NCBI RefSeq assembly: GCF_000721495.1
Contig: NZ_JOHY01000028.1
Location: 1 to 64,000, forward strand
From: Streptomyces sp. NRRL F-5123
GTDB lineage: Bacteria > Actinomycetota > Actinomycetes > Streptomycetales > Streptomycetaceae
Direction of reading: 5' to 3'
Length of the DNA stretch: 64,000 nucleotides
Shown: piece by piece, positions 47,050 through 56,120 of the stretch
Layout: the number at the start of each line of letters is the position of its first letter
How positions within the stretch are numbered: the first letter of the stretch is position 1
Made by a program: the position numbers and the translations under genes
The notes under the pieces: model-generated
Databases searched by the model: none
Told to the model about the DNA's origin: nothing
What the model saw: only the letters and a program-made list of their open reading frames with translations

Positions 47050-48297
47050 CTACTTGGTGACGGTCACCTTGTCGTCGTTCTGCAGCTCGCCGAAGAGGGC
47101 CTTGGCCTTCGTCATGTCCCACTTCACGGCGTCGCCGTCGCTCGCGGTCTGGAAGTTCGCGTTGGATATCGGCACGGTCAGGGACTGGCCGTCGCCGCCG
47201 CTGACGCCCTTCATCGCGAAGAACATCGACGCGAGGTTCCGCAGGCTCATGTCCTTGTCGACGATGAGGGTGTCCAGGCCGGAGCCGATCACCGGGTAGA
47301 GCTTGAACGGGTTGAGGATCGTCCACGGCGAGGCCGCCTGGTGGGCGATCGCCGACAGGAACTGCTGCTGGTGCCGCATCCGGCCGAGGTCCTGGTCGGC
47401 CTCCTGGTGCCGCTCGCGGACGAAGGTCAGCGCCTGCTTGCCGTTCATCCTGACGTCGCCGGCCTCCGGGAAGTCGGCGCCCGACGCCTTGTCGACCAGC
47501 GGCTTGTCCAGGTGGATCGTCACCCCGCCGAGCGCGTCGACCAGGTTGACGAAGCCCGCGAAGCCGATCTCGGCGTAGTGGTCGATGTGGATGCCGGTGT
47601 TGTACTCGACGGTCCGGGTCAGCAGCTCGGGGCCGCCGTCGGCGTAGGCCTTGTTGAGCTTGTGCTGCGAGGCGGGGTAGCGCTTGTGGGTGCGCTGGCC
47701 GGTGAAGGCGGGGATGGTCACGTAGGAGTCGCGCGGCAGGCTGAGCATCGTGGTGCCGTTGCTGCCGGTGTGCAGGATCATCATCGAGTCGGTGCGCCGG
47801 CCCTCGGCGGCGCCGGTGTGCAGGTCCTTCTCGTCCGCCTTGGTCAGCCCCTCCCGGCTGTCCGAGCCGACGATCAGGTAATTGGTGCCCTTGCCCGCGG
47901 CCGGCCGGTCCTCGACCTTGCTCAGGTCGACCTCGCGCCGCACCTTGCCGTCGGCCCAGAAGTAGGTGGACACCGACACCACGATCAGCACCACGACCAG
48001 GCCGAGTGCGGTGTAGCCGACCCGGCGCCTGGTTATCCAGCCCAGCCGGCCGCGCGGCCCGCTCCCCGAGCCGCCGTCACCGGTGGACGGCGGGCCGTAG
48101 CCGCCGCCGTCCGGCGGTCCTGACGGCCGCGGGATCGCGCCCGGCGGCAGCCGGTCGCCGCGCTGCGGGGTGCGGGTCGGCTGCGGCGGGACCCCGCCCG
48201 CGGCGGCGGCCCGGCGCGGCGACAGTTCGGGCGGCAGCGGCGGCTCGCTGCGCCGGCGCTGCTCGGTCTCATCGCTCCAACCGTTCATCCCACTCAT
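47050..48297 (-). CDS. LytR-CpsA-Psr (LCP) family glycopolymer ligase, copy 1
   Basis: LCP enzymes move wall glycopolymers from lipid carriers onto peptidoglycan outside the membrane. This 415-residue copy has a Pro/Arg-rich cytoplasmic tail (1-91) and one transmembrane helix (about 93-113). The LCP domain carries YLIVGSDSREGL, RRTDSMMIL, TMLSLPRDSYVTIP, HIDHYAEIGFAGFVNLVDALGGV and ALTFVRERHQEADQDLGRMRHQQQ. All the catalytic Asp and Arg positions are kept. It has no LytR_C domain. The start at 48297 is chosen over an open frame extending to 48402; 48288 is an alternative. It is divergent from a thioesterase gene. Confidence 0.9.
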   Translation of the reverse strand: MSGMNGWSDETEQRRRSEPPLPPELSPRRAAAAGGVPPQPTRTPQRGDRLPPGAIPRPSGPPDGGGYGPPSTGDGGSGSGPRGRLGWITRRRVGYTALGLVVVLIVVSVSTYFWADGKVRREVDLSKVEDRPAAGKGTNYLIVGSDSREGLTKADEKDLHTGAAEGRRTDSMMILHTGSNGTTMLSLPRDSYVTIPAFTGQRTHKRYPASQHKLNKAYADGGPELLTRTVEYNTGIHIDHYAEIGFAGFVNLVDALGGVTIHLDKPLVDKASGADFPEAGDVRMNGKQALTFVRERHQEADQDLGRMRHQQQFLSAIAHQAASPWTILNPFKLYPVIGSGLDTLIVDKDMSLRNLASMFFAMKGVSGGDGQSLTVPISNANFQTASDGDAVKWDMTKAKALFGELQNDDKVTVTK

Positions 48298-48413
48298 GTC
48301 GGCCAGTGTGCCCGGGAGCGGCGTGGGACCCTGAATCCAGGGCGGTTCTGTAGCAGACCCGATGCATTCGGCCACGAGCCGCAGCCGTTTCGTGACGGAC
48401 ATACAGTGGTGGC

Positions 48414-49037
48414 ATGATCCACGTATCCGAGGGCTCCGGAACCCCCGAGCCGCCCGCCCCGCCGCAGGTCGCGCGGGGTGCCGGGGGGACCGCAGGCATA
48501 CCGCCGCTCCCGGTCCTGCCCGGCAAGCCGACGTCCGCCGCCCGCATCACCCTGTCGCACATCATGAGCGCGCACGACACCAACCTGCTGGGCACCGTGC
48601 ACGGCGGGGTCGTGATGAAGCTCGTCGACGACGCGGCGGGCGCGGTCGCCGGGCGGCATTCCGAGGGTCCCGCGGTCACCGGCGCGATGGACGAGATGGC
48701 CTTCCTCGAACCCGTCAGGGTCGGTGACCTGCTCCAGGTGAAGGCCCAGGTCAACTGGTCCGGCAGGACCTCCATGGAGGTCGGCGTCCGGGTCGTCGCC
48801 GAGCGCTGGAACGAGGCGGGGCGGCCCGCCAAGCAGGTCGCGAGCGCGTATCTGGTCTTCGTGGCGGTGGACGCCGAGGGCCGCCCGCGCCTCGTACCGC
48901 CCGTGCTGCCCGAGACGGCGGACGACCGGCGCCGCTGCCAGGAGGCCGAGATCCGGCGCACCCACCGGCTGGCCCGCCGCGAGGCCATCCTGGAGCTGCG
49001 CCGCGAGCGTGCCGCCGCGGACGCGCTGGACGACTGA
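48414..49037 (+). CDS. Acyl-CoA thioesterase (hotdog fold)
   Basis: A hydrolase of the BACH/YciA-type acyl-CoA thioesterase family, cleaving acyl-CoA to free acid and CoA in the cytoplasm. 207 residues from the ATG at 48414. The first 40 residues are Pro/Gly-rich. The hotdog helix signature is in MSAHDTNLLGTVHGGVVMKLVDDAAGAVAGRHS near residue 52, and the strand region VTGAMDEMAFLEPVRVGDLLQVKAQVNWSGRTSMEV follows. The C-terminal 45 residues are Arg/Glu-rich and helical, an extension often seen in actinobacterial members. It is divergent from LCP copy 1 and convergent with LCP copy 2. Confidence 0.9.
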   Translation: MIHVSEGSGTPEPPAPPQVARGAGGTAGIPPLPVLPGKPTSAARITLSHIMSAHDTNLLGTVHGGVVMKLVDDAAGAVAGRHSEGPAVTGAMDEMAFLEPVRVGDLLQVKAQVNWSGRTSMEVGVRVVAERWNEAGRPAKQVASAYLVFVAVDAEGRPRLVPPVLPETADDRRRCQEAEIRRTHRLARREAILELRRERAAADALDD

Positions 49038-49146
49038 GCCGGGCGTCCGAGCCGGGCTCCTGGCGTACCCGCGCCGGCGACCGACCCGGGCGGCCGACCG
49101 GGGCTCCCGGCGTACCGCCGAGGCCGCGGGCCTCGCCCTCAGCCCG

Positions 49147-50760
49147 TCACGCGCACCCCACCCGGTCGCCGGTGAGCGCGCCGTCCTGCGGGCGCGTCCC
49201 CGGGTCCGGCGGGGGGGCGGTGACCGGCCGCACCCGGGCCAGCGCGAAGTCCGGCCCCAGCGTCACCCTCAGCACCTGGCCCAGCTTCGGCACGGGCACC
49301 AGCTGCGTGCCGGGCAGCGCCACGGCGAGCGCCTTCGCCGAGTCGCCCCACCGCGGGTCGAAGCGGACGACCGTGTGCGCCACGTGGCTGTGCGCCGTCG
49401 TCGGCGTGCCGGTGGTGGCGAAGCCGGTGGCGTGCAGAGCCCGCTGCGTGTCCCCGGCAAGGCCCGGCACATCGGTGCCGTTCTCCACCGCGACCCGTAC
49501 CGTCGCCGGGTCCACCGCGACGGGTGTCCCGGCGGGCGTGGCGGGATGCGCCGGGCGGGGCGCGGTGAGCGGCCGGTCCGCCCGGATGTCGGCCCAGAGC
49601 TTTCCGGCCCTCGCGGCGTCCCAGCGCACCGTGGAGCCCAGGCCGGGGACCTCGACGCTGCTGCTGCTCAGCGGAACGGTGGCGAATTCCGACGAGCGCG
49701 GCGAGAAGCCCTTCATCGCGCGGGCCAGCCCGACCATGTCACCGGTGTCCAGGCCCTGGTCGGCGCGTACCGAGCCGAGCACCGTGGAGACGACCTTGCT
49801 CAGCCGCAGCGGGTCGGTGAGCACGCCTTCGCTGGTGATCTTGCCCACCACCTGGGCGACGAAACGCTGCTGGCGCTGCATCCGCCCGAGGTCGGCGGCC
49901 GGGTCGGTGTGCCGGGAGCGCACGTACTGGAGCGCCTGCCCGCCGTTGAGGACGGTGGTGCCCGCCGGCAGGTTCAGGCCCGAGTAGGCGTCCTTGAGCG
50001 GCTTGGAGGTGCACACCGGGACGCCGCCGAGCACGTCCACGGTCTTCATGAAGCTCGTGAAGTCCACTTCCAGGTAGTGGTCGACGTGCACGCCGGTGAG
50101 CTGCTCCACGGTCTGCACGGTGAGCTTGGGGCCGCCCTGCGCGTAGGCCTGGTTGAGCTTGGCGGGGTGCGTCGCGGCGGGGGCGGCGGGCGGCCGCGGG
50201 TCGCCGGCGTCTCCGGACCGCGCCGCCCGGGCCGGGTCGCGCGGCGGGCCGGTGCCGGAGGCGGTGGCGGGGGAGGGGAGCAGGACGTAGGTGTCGCGCG
50301 GGATGCTCACCACGCCGGCCCGCGAGCGGTCCTGCGACAGGTGCACGAGCATGATCGTGTCGGTGCAGTGGCAGGGCGCTCCGCCCAGGTGATAGGCCTG
50401 CTTCTGGCCCGGCGCGAGGCCGTCCCGCCCGTCGGTGCCGACCAGCAGGAAGTTCGTGCCCTTGCTGCCGTTCGGCCGGCCCTGCATGCCGCCGAACGCG
50501 TCCACCCGGCCGATCGCACCGCTCACCGAGGCGGCGACCGTGTGGCCCACCCCGCTCACGGTGATGACCAGCACCGCGAGCCCGCCCACGATCCGGGTGC
50601 TGAGCCGGATCGGCGGCCGCCGGCCGGGGCGCCCGCGCCGCGCGGGCCTTCCGCCCCGCGCCGTGGGCCTCCGGGGCGCTCCGGGCGCCGCCCCCCGCCC
50701 GTCCCCCCGTCCTGGCTGCGGCCGTAGGACGGTGGCGGGGTGTCGGCTGGTCGGCGGCAC
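49147..50760 (-). CDS. LCP family glycopolymer ligase with LytR_C domain, copy 2
   Basis: 537 residues from the GTG at 50760, preceded by GGAGGGA at 5-6 bases. The cytoplasmic tail (1-52) is very Arg/Pro-rich, and a transmembrane helix follows (about 57-77). The LCP domain has FLLVGTDGRDGL, CTDTIMLVHL, GVVSIPRDTYVLL, VHVDHYLEVDFTSFMKTVDVLGGV and ALQYVRSRHTDPAADLGRMQRQQR, so it looks active. A 35-residue Ala/Pro/Gly-rich insertion (SPATASGTGPPRDPA onward) splits the domain after the PRDT motif. The C-terminal part (about 415-537) is a LytR_C domain (VRVAVENGTDVPGLAG). It is divergent from the GT2 gene. Confidence 0.9.
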   Translation of the reverse strand: MPPTSRHPATVLRPQPGRGDGRGAAPGAPRRPTARGGRPARRGRPGRRPPIRLSTRIVGGLAVLVITVSGVGHTVAASVSGAIGRVDAFGGMQGRPNGSKGTNFLLVGTDGRDGLAPGQKQAYHLGGAPCHCTDTIMLVHLSQDRSRAGVVSIPRDTYVLLPSPATASGTGPPRDPARAARSGDAGDPRPPAAPAATHPAKLNQAYAQGGPKLTVQTVEQLTGVHVDHYLEVDFTSFMKTVDVLGGVPVCTSKPLKDAYSGLNLPAGTTVLNGGQALQYVRSRHTDPAADLGRMQRQQRFVAQVVGKITSEGVLTDPLRLSKVVSTVLGSVRADQGLDTGDMVGLARAMKGFSPRSSEFATVPLSSSSVEVPGLGSTVRWDAARAGKLWADIRADRPLTAPRPAHPATPAGTPVAVDPATVRVAVENGTDVPGLAGDTQRALHATGFATTGTPTTAHSHVAHTVVRFDPRWGDSAKALAVALPGTQLVPVPKLGQVLRVTLGPDFALARVRPVTAPPPDPGTRPQDGALTGDRVGCA

Positions 50761-50875
50761 GGGAATCCCTCCCCAGCGATACGGGCGGCAGGACCCGTTC
50801 AGGCTAGGGATAAATAGGACAGTAAGCCTTGCCCCCACGCGCTGGGGTCCCCCGTTGGCGGTAACGTTTGCCGCC

Positions 50876-51937
50876 ATGAACGCCGTGAACACGTCCCCCG
50901 ACCCCGCGCTCCCGGCAGTGTCCGTGATCATGCCGGTCCTCAACGAGGAGCGGCATCTGCGGAACTCCGTGCGGCACATCCTGGAGCAGGACTACCCGGG
51001 GGAGCTGGAGGTCGTCATCGCGCTGGGCCCGTCGACCGACCGGACCGACGCCATCGCCGCCGAGCTGGTCGCCGAGGACCTGCGGGTCCACACGGTGCCC
51101 AACCCGACCGGGCGCACCCCCGCCGCGCTGAACGCCGCGATCAAGGCCTCCCGTCACCCGGTCGTGGTGCGCGTCGACGGGCACGGCATGCTCTCGCCCG
51201 ACTACATCGCCACCGCCGTCCGGCTGCTCGACGAGACGGGCGCGGCCAACGTCGGCGGCATCATGCACGCCGAGGGCGAGAACGCCTGGGAGGAGGCCGT
51301 CGCCGCGGCCATGACCGCGAAGATCGGCGTCGGCAACGCAGCCTTCCACACCGGCGGCGCAGCCGCCCCCGCGGACACCGTCTACCTCGGCGTCTTCCGG
51401 CGCGAGGTGCTGGAGCAGCAGGACGGCTACAACGTGGAGTTCGTCCGCGCCCAGGACTGGGAGCTGAACTACCGCATCCGGGAGGCCGGCCACCTCATCT
51501 GGTTCTCGCCCGAGCTGCGCGTCTCCTACCGGCCGCGGCCCAGCGTGCGCGCCCTGGCCAAGCAGTACAAGGACTACGGGCGGTGGCGCCGGGTGGTCGC
51601 CCGCTACCACCGCGGCTCGGTCAACCTGCGCTACCTGGCCGCGCCCGCCGCGCTGCTGGCCAACGCCGCGGGGATCGTCGTCGGCGCCGCACTCACCCCG
51701 TGGGCGCTCGTGGTGCCCGCCGGCTACCTCGCCGCGATCACCGTCGGCTCGCTGCCGGCCGGGAAGGGCCTGTCCGCGGCTGCCCGGCTGCGCATCCCGC
51801 TCGCGCTGGCCACCATGCACATGTGCTGGGGCTACGGCTTCCTGACCAGCCCGCGCTCGCTGGCCCGCCGGGTCATCGCGAGCCGCCGCCCCGCCGTCCG
51901 GGCCGCCGCGCAGGAGTCCGCGCCCGCGGACGCGTGA
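50876..51937 (+). CDS. Glycosyltransferase family 2
   Basis: A GT-A fold sugar transferase, probably acting at the membrane on a polyprenyl- or wall-linked glycan. 353 residues from the ATG at 50876. The nucleotide-sugar region has VSVIMPVLNEERHLRNSVRHIL and VVIALGPSTDRTDAIAAEL. The Mg2+ motif appears as VVRVDGHGMLSPDYI, and the acceptor region has RAQDWELNYRIREAGHLIWFSPELRVSYRPRPS. C-terminal hydrophobic segments (about 252-275 and 278-300) would anchor it in the membrane. It lies in the middle of the LCP cluster, so a role in the LCP-attached polymer is plausible. A 66-bp perfect palindrome follows the stop. Confidence 0.93.
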   Translation: MNAVNTSPDPALPAVSVIMPVLNEERHLRNSVRHILEQDYPGELEVVIALGPSTDRTDAIAAELVAEDLRVHTVPNPTGRTPAALNAAIKASRHPVVVRVDGHGMLSPDYIATAVRLLDETGAANVGGIMHAEGENAWEEAVAAAMTAKIGVGNAAFHTGGAAAPADTVYLGVFRREVLEQQDGYNVEFVRAQDWELNYRIREAGHLIWFSPELRVSYRPRPSVRALAKQYKDYGRWRRVVARYHRGSVNLRYLAAPAALLANAAGIVVGAALTPWALVVPAGYLAAITVGSLPAGKGLSAAARLRIPLALATMHMCWGYGFLTSPRSLARRVIASRRPAVRAAAQESAPADA

Positions 51938-51939
51938 CA

Positions 51940-52005
51940 CCGTACGCGCATGTGCGGGGGGCCCGCCGGAAGCTTCCGGCGGGCCCCCCGCACATGCGCG
52001 TACGG
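51940..52005. terminator. Perfect 66-bp palindrome, bidirectional terminator
   Basis: Bases 51940-52005 read the same on both strands with no mismatch, a 33-bp stem with no loop, centred on AAGCTT (51970-51975). It starts 2 bases after the glycosyltransferase stop and ends 5 bases before the stop of LCP copy 3, so it would end both transcripts. In RNA the centre would open to a small loop. No T-run is present. Confidence 0.93.
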
Positions 52006-52010
52006 CCGGC

Positions 52011-53963
52011 TCAGCCGGCCCAGCGGTAGATCGGCTGGATCGGCATGCACTTGCTGTCGTCGGCACCGTTCACCGCGTCGGCGTTGTCGGGCACGCCGCC
52101 CGCCTTCGGCAGCGTCGCGCTGTAGTCCGTGCCCTTGGTCCAGTCCGCGCCCACCGTGACGGTGACCGTCTGCGCGGTGGGGGAGGGCTTGACGTTGCTG
52201 ACCGGGATCTTCAGCGCCTTGGCGACCGACGTGGCGTCCGCCTTGCCCTGGTCGCCGTCGGCCGCCGGGTAGACGACCGAGGTGCCGGGGCTCGGGACCG
52301 CGTGCTTGCTCGGCGCGGCCTGGGTGAAGCCCGCCGTCTTGAGCGCCGTCGCGATGTCGGTCGCGCGGTGGTCGACCGCCTGCTTGCCCTCGGTGCCCGC
52401 CGTGCCGTTGACCACCGAGACCGGGACGGCCGCCGGCGCCGCCGCGGGAGGCCCGGACTCGGTCGTCGGCTTCGGGCTCGCGCTCGCGGTGCCGGGCGTC
52501 TTGGCCTTGCCGTTGGCGTCCATGGCGACGTCGTTGCGCACCAGCGTCCACACCGTGCTCGCGTTCTCGGCCGGGAGGTAGTGCGCCTCCGGGGCCTCGG
52601 GGTCGGCGATGTGCGGCATGGTCAGCATCGTCATCCGGTCCGGCGGAATGCTCTTGAGTTCCATGCCGAGGTCGTAGAGCTTCTTCGGGGTGCCGATCTC
52701 GTCGGAGACCTGGAAGGCGTCCATCGCCGTGCTGGCGATCTTGTTGAGCCGGCCCGGGTTGGTGAAGAGGCTCTGGCCGCGCAGCGTGCGGATGAGCGAG
52801 CTCATGTACATGTGCTGGGCCTCGGCGCGGCCGGCGTCGGAGCCGAAGGCGTCACGCGTGCGCAGCCACTGCAGGGCCTGCTTGCCCTGGATGACGTGCT
52901 TGCCCTTGGTGAGCTTCAGGCCCGAGCCGCCGTGCTTGATGTACTTGGTGGGGCGGTCCCAGACACTGTGCTGGACGCACACCTCGACGCCGCCGACCAC
53001 GTCCGCCATCTTCACCACGCCGCCGAAGTCGATCGTCAGCCAGTGGTCGATGTAGATGTTCGTCAGGTTCTGCACGGTCGCGAGCGTGCAGCCCGGGCCG
53101 CCGCGGCCCAGCGACGCGTTGATGATCGTGTTGACCGGCGGGTACTTCTTGTGGGTCTTGGAGTCCTCGCACTCGGGGATGTTCACCCGGGTGTCGCGCG
53201 GGATGCTCACGACCGACATGTTGCTGCGGTCCGCCGACAGGTGCGCGATCATGATCACGTCCGCGCGGGCGCCCGAGCTGTCGGCGGCGCCGCCGAGCTT
53301 CTTGTCCTCGTCGCTGAGCCGGCTGTCGGAGCCGAGGATCAGGATGTTCATCGCGGAGGTGCCGTTGGCGTTGGCCTTGGGCTTCTTCACGGTCGTCTTG
53401 CCGCTGATCCGCTCACCCTTGCGGATCTTGGAGGACAGGTACTCGTAGTAGCCGTACGCCGCGCCCGCGGTGCCGAGCACCACGACCGCGAGGCCGATCG
53501 CCGTCCAGCGCAGCACCTTGCGCTTGCGGCTGCGCTGCTTGCGCCGCGGGCCGCCCCTGCGGTGGCCGCTGCCGCGGTGGCCGGGCCCCGCGGGGGATTC
53601 CTCCGGGATGCCGCCGGGGCCGTCGCCGCCGTGGCCCCCGTAGCCGTCGTCGTCCCCGCCGGGGCCGCGGTAGCCGTCGTCGTAGCCGTCACGCCCGTCG
53701 CGGCTGCCGGGTATGCCGCCGGGTATACGGCCGGGGCCGGGGCCCTGGCCGGGTATGCGGCCGGGCGCCTGGCCGGGGGCGTGACCCTGACCGGGGCCGT
53801 ACGGGCCGCGCGGGCCCGGCACCTGCCCTTGCTGCCGGCCGGGCGCGGGCTGCTGCGGCGGGTACGGCTGCGGGCCGTCCCGGTACAGTCCCTCGTCCCA
53901 GCCGAGGTCACCGGGGTTCGGCACGGCCCCCTGGCCGCCACCACCCATTCCCCCGTCTCGCAT
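52011..53963 (-). CDS. LCP family glycopolymer ligase with LytR_C domain, copy 3
   Basis: 650 residues, the longest LCP copy here. The cytoplasmic tail (1-150) is a Gly/Pro-rich low-complexity region with repeated PGQ/PGRIPG units and a run of DGY/GG. A transmembrane helix follows (about 152-173). The LCP domain has ILILGSDSRLSDEDK, RADVIMIAHL, SVVSIPRDTRVNIP, YIDHWLTIDFGGVVKMADVVGGV and ALQWLRTRDAFGSDAGRAEAQH, all consistent with activity. The LytR_C domain is near 520-620 (VSVVNGTAGTEGK). It starts at the ATG at 53963 with GGAGGG upstream. The stop lies 5 bases from the palindromic terminator. Confidence 0.9.
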   Translation of the reverse strand: MRDGGMGGGGQGAVPNPGDLGWDEGLYRDGPQPYPPQQPAPGRQQGQVPGPRGPYGPGQGHAPGQAPGRIPGQGPGPGRIPGGIPGSRDGRDGYDDGYRGPGGDDDGYGGHGGDGPGGIPEESPAGPGHRGSGHRRGGPRRKQRSRKRKVLRWTAIGLAVVVLGTAGAAYGYYEYLSSKIRKGERISGKTTVKKPKANANGTSAMNILILGSDSRLSDEDKKLGGAADSSGARADVIMIAHLSADRSNMSVVSIPRDTRVNIPECEDSKTHKKYPPVNTIINASLGRGGPGCTLATVQNLTNIYIDHWLTIDFGGVVKMADVVGGVEVCVQHSVWDRPTKYIKHGGSGLKLTKGKHVIQGKQALQWLRTRDAFGSDAGRAEAQHMYMSSLIRTLRGQSLFTNPGRLNKIASTAMDAFQVSDEIGTPKKLYDLGMELKSIPPDRMTMLTMPHIADPEAPEAHYLPAENASTVWTLVRNDVAMDANGKAKTPGTASASPKPTTESGPPAAAPAAVPVSVVNGTAGTEGKQAVDHRATDIATALKTAGFTQAAPSKHAVPSPGTSVVYPAADGDQGKADATSVAKALKIPVSNVKPSPTAQTVTVTVGADWTKGTDYSATLPKAGGVPDNADAVNGADDSKCMPIQPIYRWAG

Positions 53964-54149
53964 GAGTGAACCCTCCCCCTATCCCTGTCCGGTCGGAACT
54001 CGGTCGTCCTCCTCTCAGACGGCGACCGGGCGTACGGAGTTGCATCCGCGGGCCCTGAGTTAACACGACATGGATCACGGAAGGGTTTCGCGGGGGTGCC
54101 GTGGGGTACGTCACCCGTCCCGCAGAGGGGCTGCACCGGCCGAGCGCAG

Positions 54150-55877
54150 CTATTTCACGCAGGCCGCGTCGTCCGCCTGCGTCCTGTCCATGGCTGCGTC
54201 GTCGTCCGGGTCGTCGGCGTCCGGATCGGGGACGGGCACGCCGGCCCTGGTGAAGTCCGCGCCCAGGGTGAGCGACATGTCCGTGCCCGCGGACGTCCCC
54301 GGCGAGGGCCGCAGCGCCGAGCCGGGCAGCCCGAGCAGCGCCGCGAGCGTACGGGCCTGGTCGGCCTGCTCGGGGGAGTAGACGAGCGTGGTGCGGGCGG
54401 CGGGGGCGGGGGCGTTGCCGCCGTTCGCGGGGCCGCCGACGCCCTGGGTGCCGCGCAGCCAGTCAACCGTGCCGCGGGCGGCGCCGAGGATGCCGCTGCC
54501 GTTGTAGACCCGCACCCGGACGTCGGACGCCGGGGCCTTGGGGCCCACGAGCTTCGGGTCGGTCCGGTGCCTCTTCTTCTTGTGGCCGCTCAGCGAGACG
54601 TCGTCCTTGACGAGGGTGAGCAGCCGCTGCGCGCGCGGGCGGTCGACGACGACGGTGGCGTGCACGCGCTCGTTGGGGTTGTCGACGACCGGCAGCGTGA
54701 CGAATGTGATGTGCTTGGCGTCCAGCCCGGACAGCCCCCTGGCCAGGCTGGTCAGCCGGGAGACGCTGCCGATCGCCCTGTCCACGGTGAGCGCCTTGGT
54801 CGCGGCGTCCGCGAGGGTGAAGAGCTTGCGCGGGTCGGTCAGGCTGCCGCCGGACTTGATCTTGCGGATCATGGCCGCCAGGAAGCGCTGCTGCAGCTTG
54901 ATGCGGTCCAGGTCGCTCTGGTTGCGCAGCGCGTGCCGCGTCCGGACGAACTGGAGCGCCTGCTCGCCCTCGATACGGTGCCTGCCCGCTGTCAGGTCCA
55001 GATGCGACTTGGGGTCCACCAGCGGCCGGGCCAGGCACACGTCCACCCCGCCGACCGCGGTCGACAGCGTTTTGACCGCCTCGAAGTCCACCATCATGAA
55101 GTGGTCGACGGCGATGCCGGTGAGCTGCCGTACGGCCCGCATCGTGCAGCCCGGGTCCCGGCCGGCGACGCCCAGGCTCTCGTTGAACTTCGGCGTGGTC
55201 AGCCCCGCGGGGACGCCGGGGATCGTCCGGACCGTGCCGTCCGGCTGCCGCGTCGGGCAGTCGGGGATGGACGTGACGATGTCGCGCGGGATGCTCATGG
55301 CCGTCGCGTTGCTGCGGTCCGCCGAGACGTGGAAGAGGATCGTGGTGTCCGCGTGCCCGGTGTCGTCCGGGTCGCCGTACCTGCCGCCGAGGCCCTGGCG
55401 GCTGTCGGTGCCGATGACCAGCAGGTTGAGCGGGCCGTCACCGAGTACGTCCTTGCTGCCCGCGTCCCCGACGTCGACGGTGGTCAGATTGGCGTTGAAG
55501 TGCTCGTAGACCAGGTAGCCGCCGACGCCGACGATCACCAGGACCAGCCCCATCGAGGCGGCGACCCACAGGAGGGCCTTCCTGCGCCGCGACAGCCGCC
55601 CGGACCGGGCCCGGCCGGCCGCGCCCCTGCCCCGCCGCGGTCCGCCGCGCCGGGGCGGTGCCGCCGCCGGGCCGCGGTCGCGCGGGCCCGGCAGCCGGTC
55701 CGGTGGCGCCGCGGGCCGCGCGGGGACGCCCGCGGCCCGGCCGGTCTGCCGCGGCAGGCCTCGGGCCCGCGGCCTGCCCGGCACAGGGGCGGCGGGGCGC
55801 CGCCGGTAGGGGCCCGCTGACGGGTCGGCCCGCCAGTGGTCCGCCGGATCGATCTCACCCAGGTCTTGCGTGTCCAC
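54150..55877 (-). CDS. LCP family glycopolymer ligase with LytR_C domain, copy 4
   Basis: 575 residues from the GTG at 55877. The N-terminus VDTQDLGEIDPADHWRADPS resembles that of copy 5. The Arg/Pro-rich tail (25-100) leads to a transmembrane helix (about 101-123). The LCP domain has NLLVIGTDSRQGLG, HADTTILFHV, TAMSIPRDIVTSIP, AVDHFMMVDFEAVKTLSTAVGGV and ALQFVRTRHALRNQSDLDRIKLQQR, so catalytic residues are intact. The LytR_C domain (about 455-550) has VRVRVYNGSGILGAAR. The C-terminus is Asp-rich. It sits 243 bases downstream of copy 5 on the same strand, possibly a separate transcript. Confidence 0.9.
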   Translation of the reverse strand: MDTQDLGEIDPADHWRADPSAGPYRRRPAAPVPGRPRARGLPRQTGRAAGVPARPAAPPDRLPGPRDRGPAAAPPRRGGPRRGRGAAGRARSGRLSRRRKALLWVAASMGLVLVIVGVGGYLVYEHFNANLTTVDVGDAGSKDVLGDGPLNLLVIGTDSRQGLGGRYGDPDDTGHADTTILFHVSADRSNATAMSIPRDIVTSIPDCPTRQPDGTVRTIPGVPAGLTTPKFNESLGVAGRDPGCTMRAVRQLTGIAVDHFMMVDFEAVKTLSTAVGGVDVCLARPLVDPKSHLDLTAGRHRIEGEQALQFVRTRHALRNQSDLDRIKLQQRFLAAMIRKIKSGGSLTDPRKLFTLADAATKALTVDRAIGSVSRLTSLARGLSGLDAKHITFVTLPVVDNPNERVHATVVVDRPRAQRLLTLVKDDVSLSGHKKKRHRTDPKLVGPKAPASDVRVRVYNGSGILGAARGTVDWLRGTQGVGGPANGGNAPAPAARTTLVYSPEQADQARTLAALLGLPGSALRPSPGTSAGTDMSLTLGADFTRAGVPVPDPDADDPDDDAAMDRTQADDAACVK

Positions 55878-56120
55878 GGTCGCTCGGGCCCTCCATCCGG
55901 TAACCGCCAAGTCGCTTACAGTAGCCGCCTGTGGTGACGCGAACAGGGTGTACGGGAAGATCCGTTACCCGAAGAAACGGGCAAATGCCCGCAATGTAGC
56001 CGCAATTGGTAGGGCTTTTCGGGAGCTTTTCATCAGACTTTACCCGGATGTCCGAACTCGCGTCCGAGGCCTACCTCTTGCGGTGCCCGCCAGGACGCGG
56101 CCGCCCGGCGACCGGCGCGT
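55878..56120 (-). promoter_or_regulatory. Upstream region of LCP copy 4
   Basis: No gene. The region is more A/T-rich than its surroundings, especially 55960-56045. It should carry the copy 4 promoter (minus strand), but I cannot choose between several weak -10 candidates. A small GGGC-ATTT-GCCC hairpin (on the minus strand, near 55980) is seen. Confidence 0.4.

Noticed and set aside
49054..49116. Near-identical 16-base direct repeats GGGCTCC-N-GGCGTACC between the thioesterase and LCP copy 2
   Set aside because: One mismatch, only two copies and a 3'-end location between convergent genes. There is no good reason to call a functional site.
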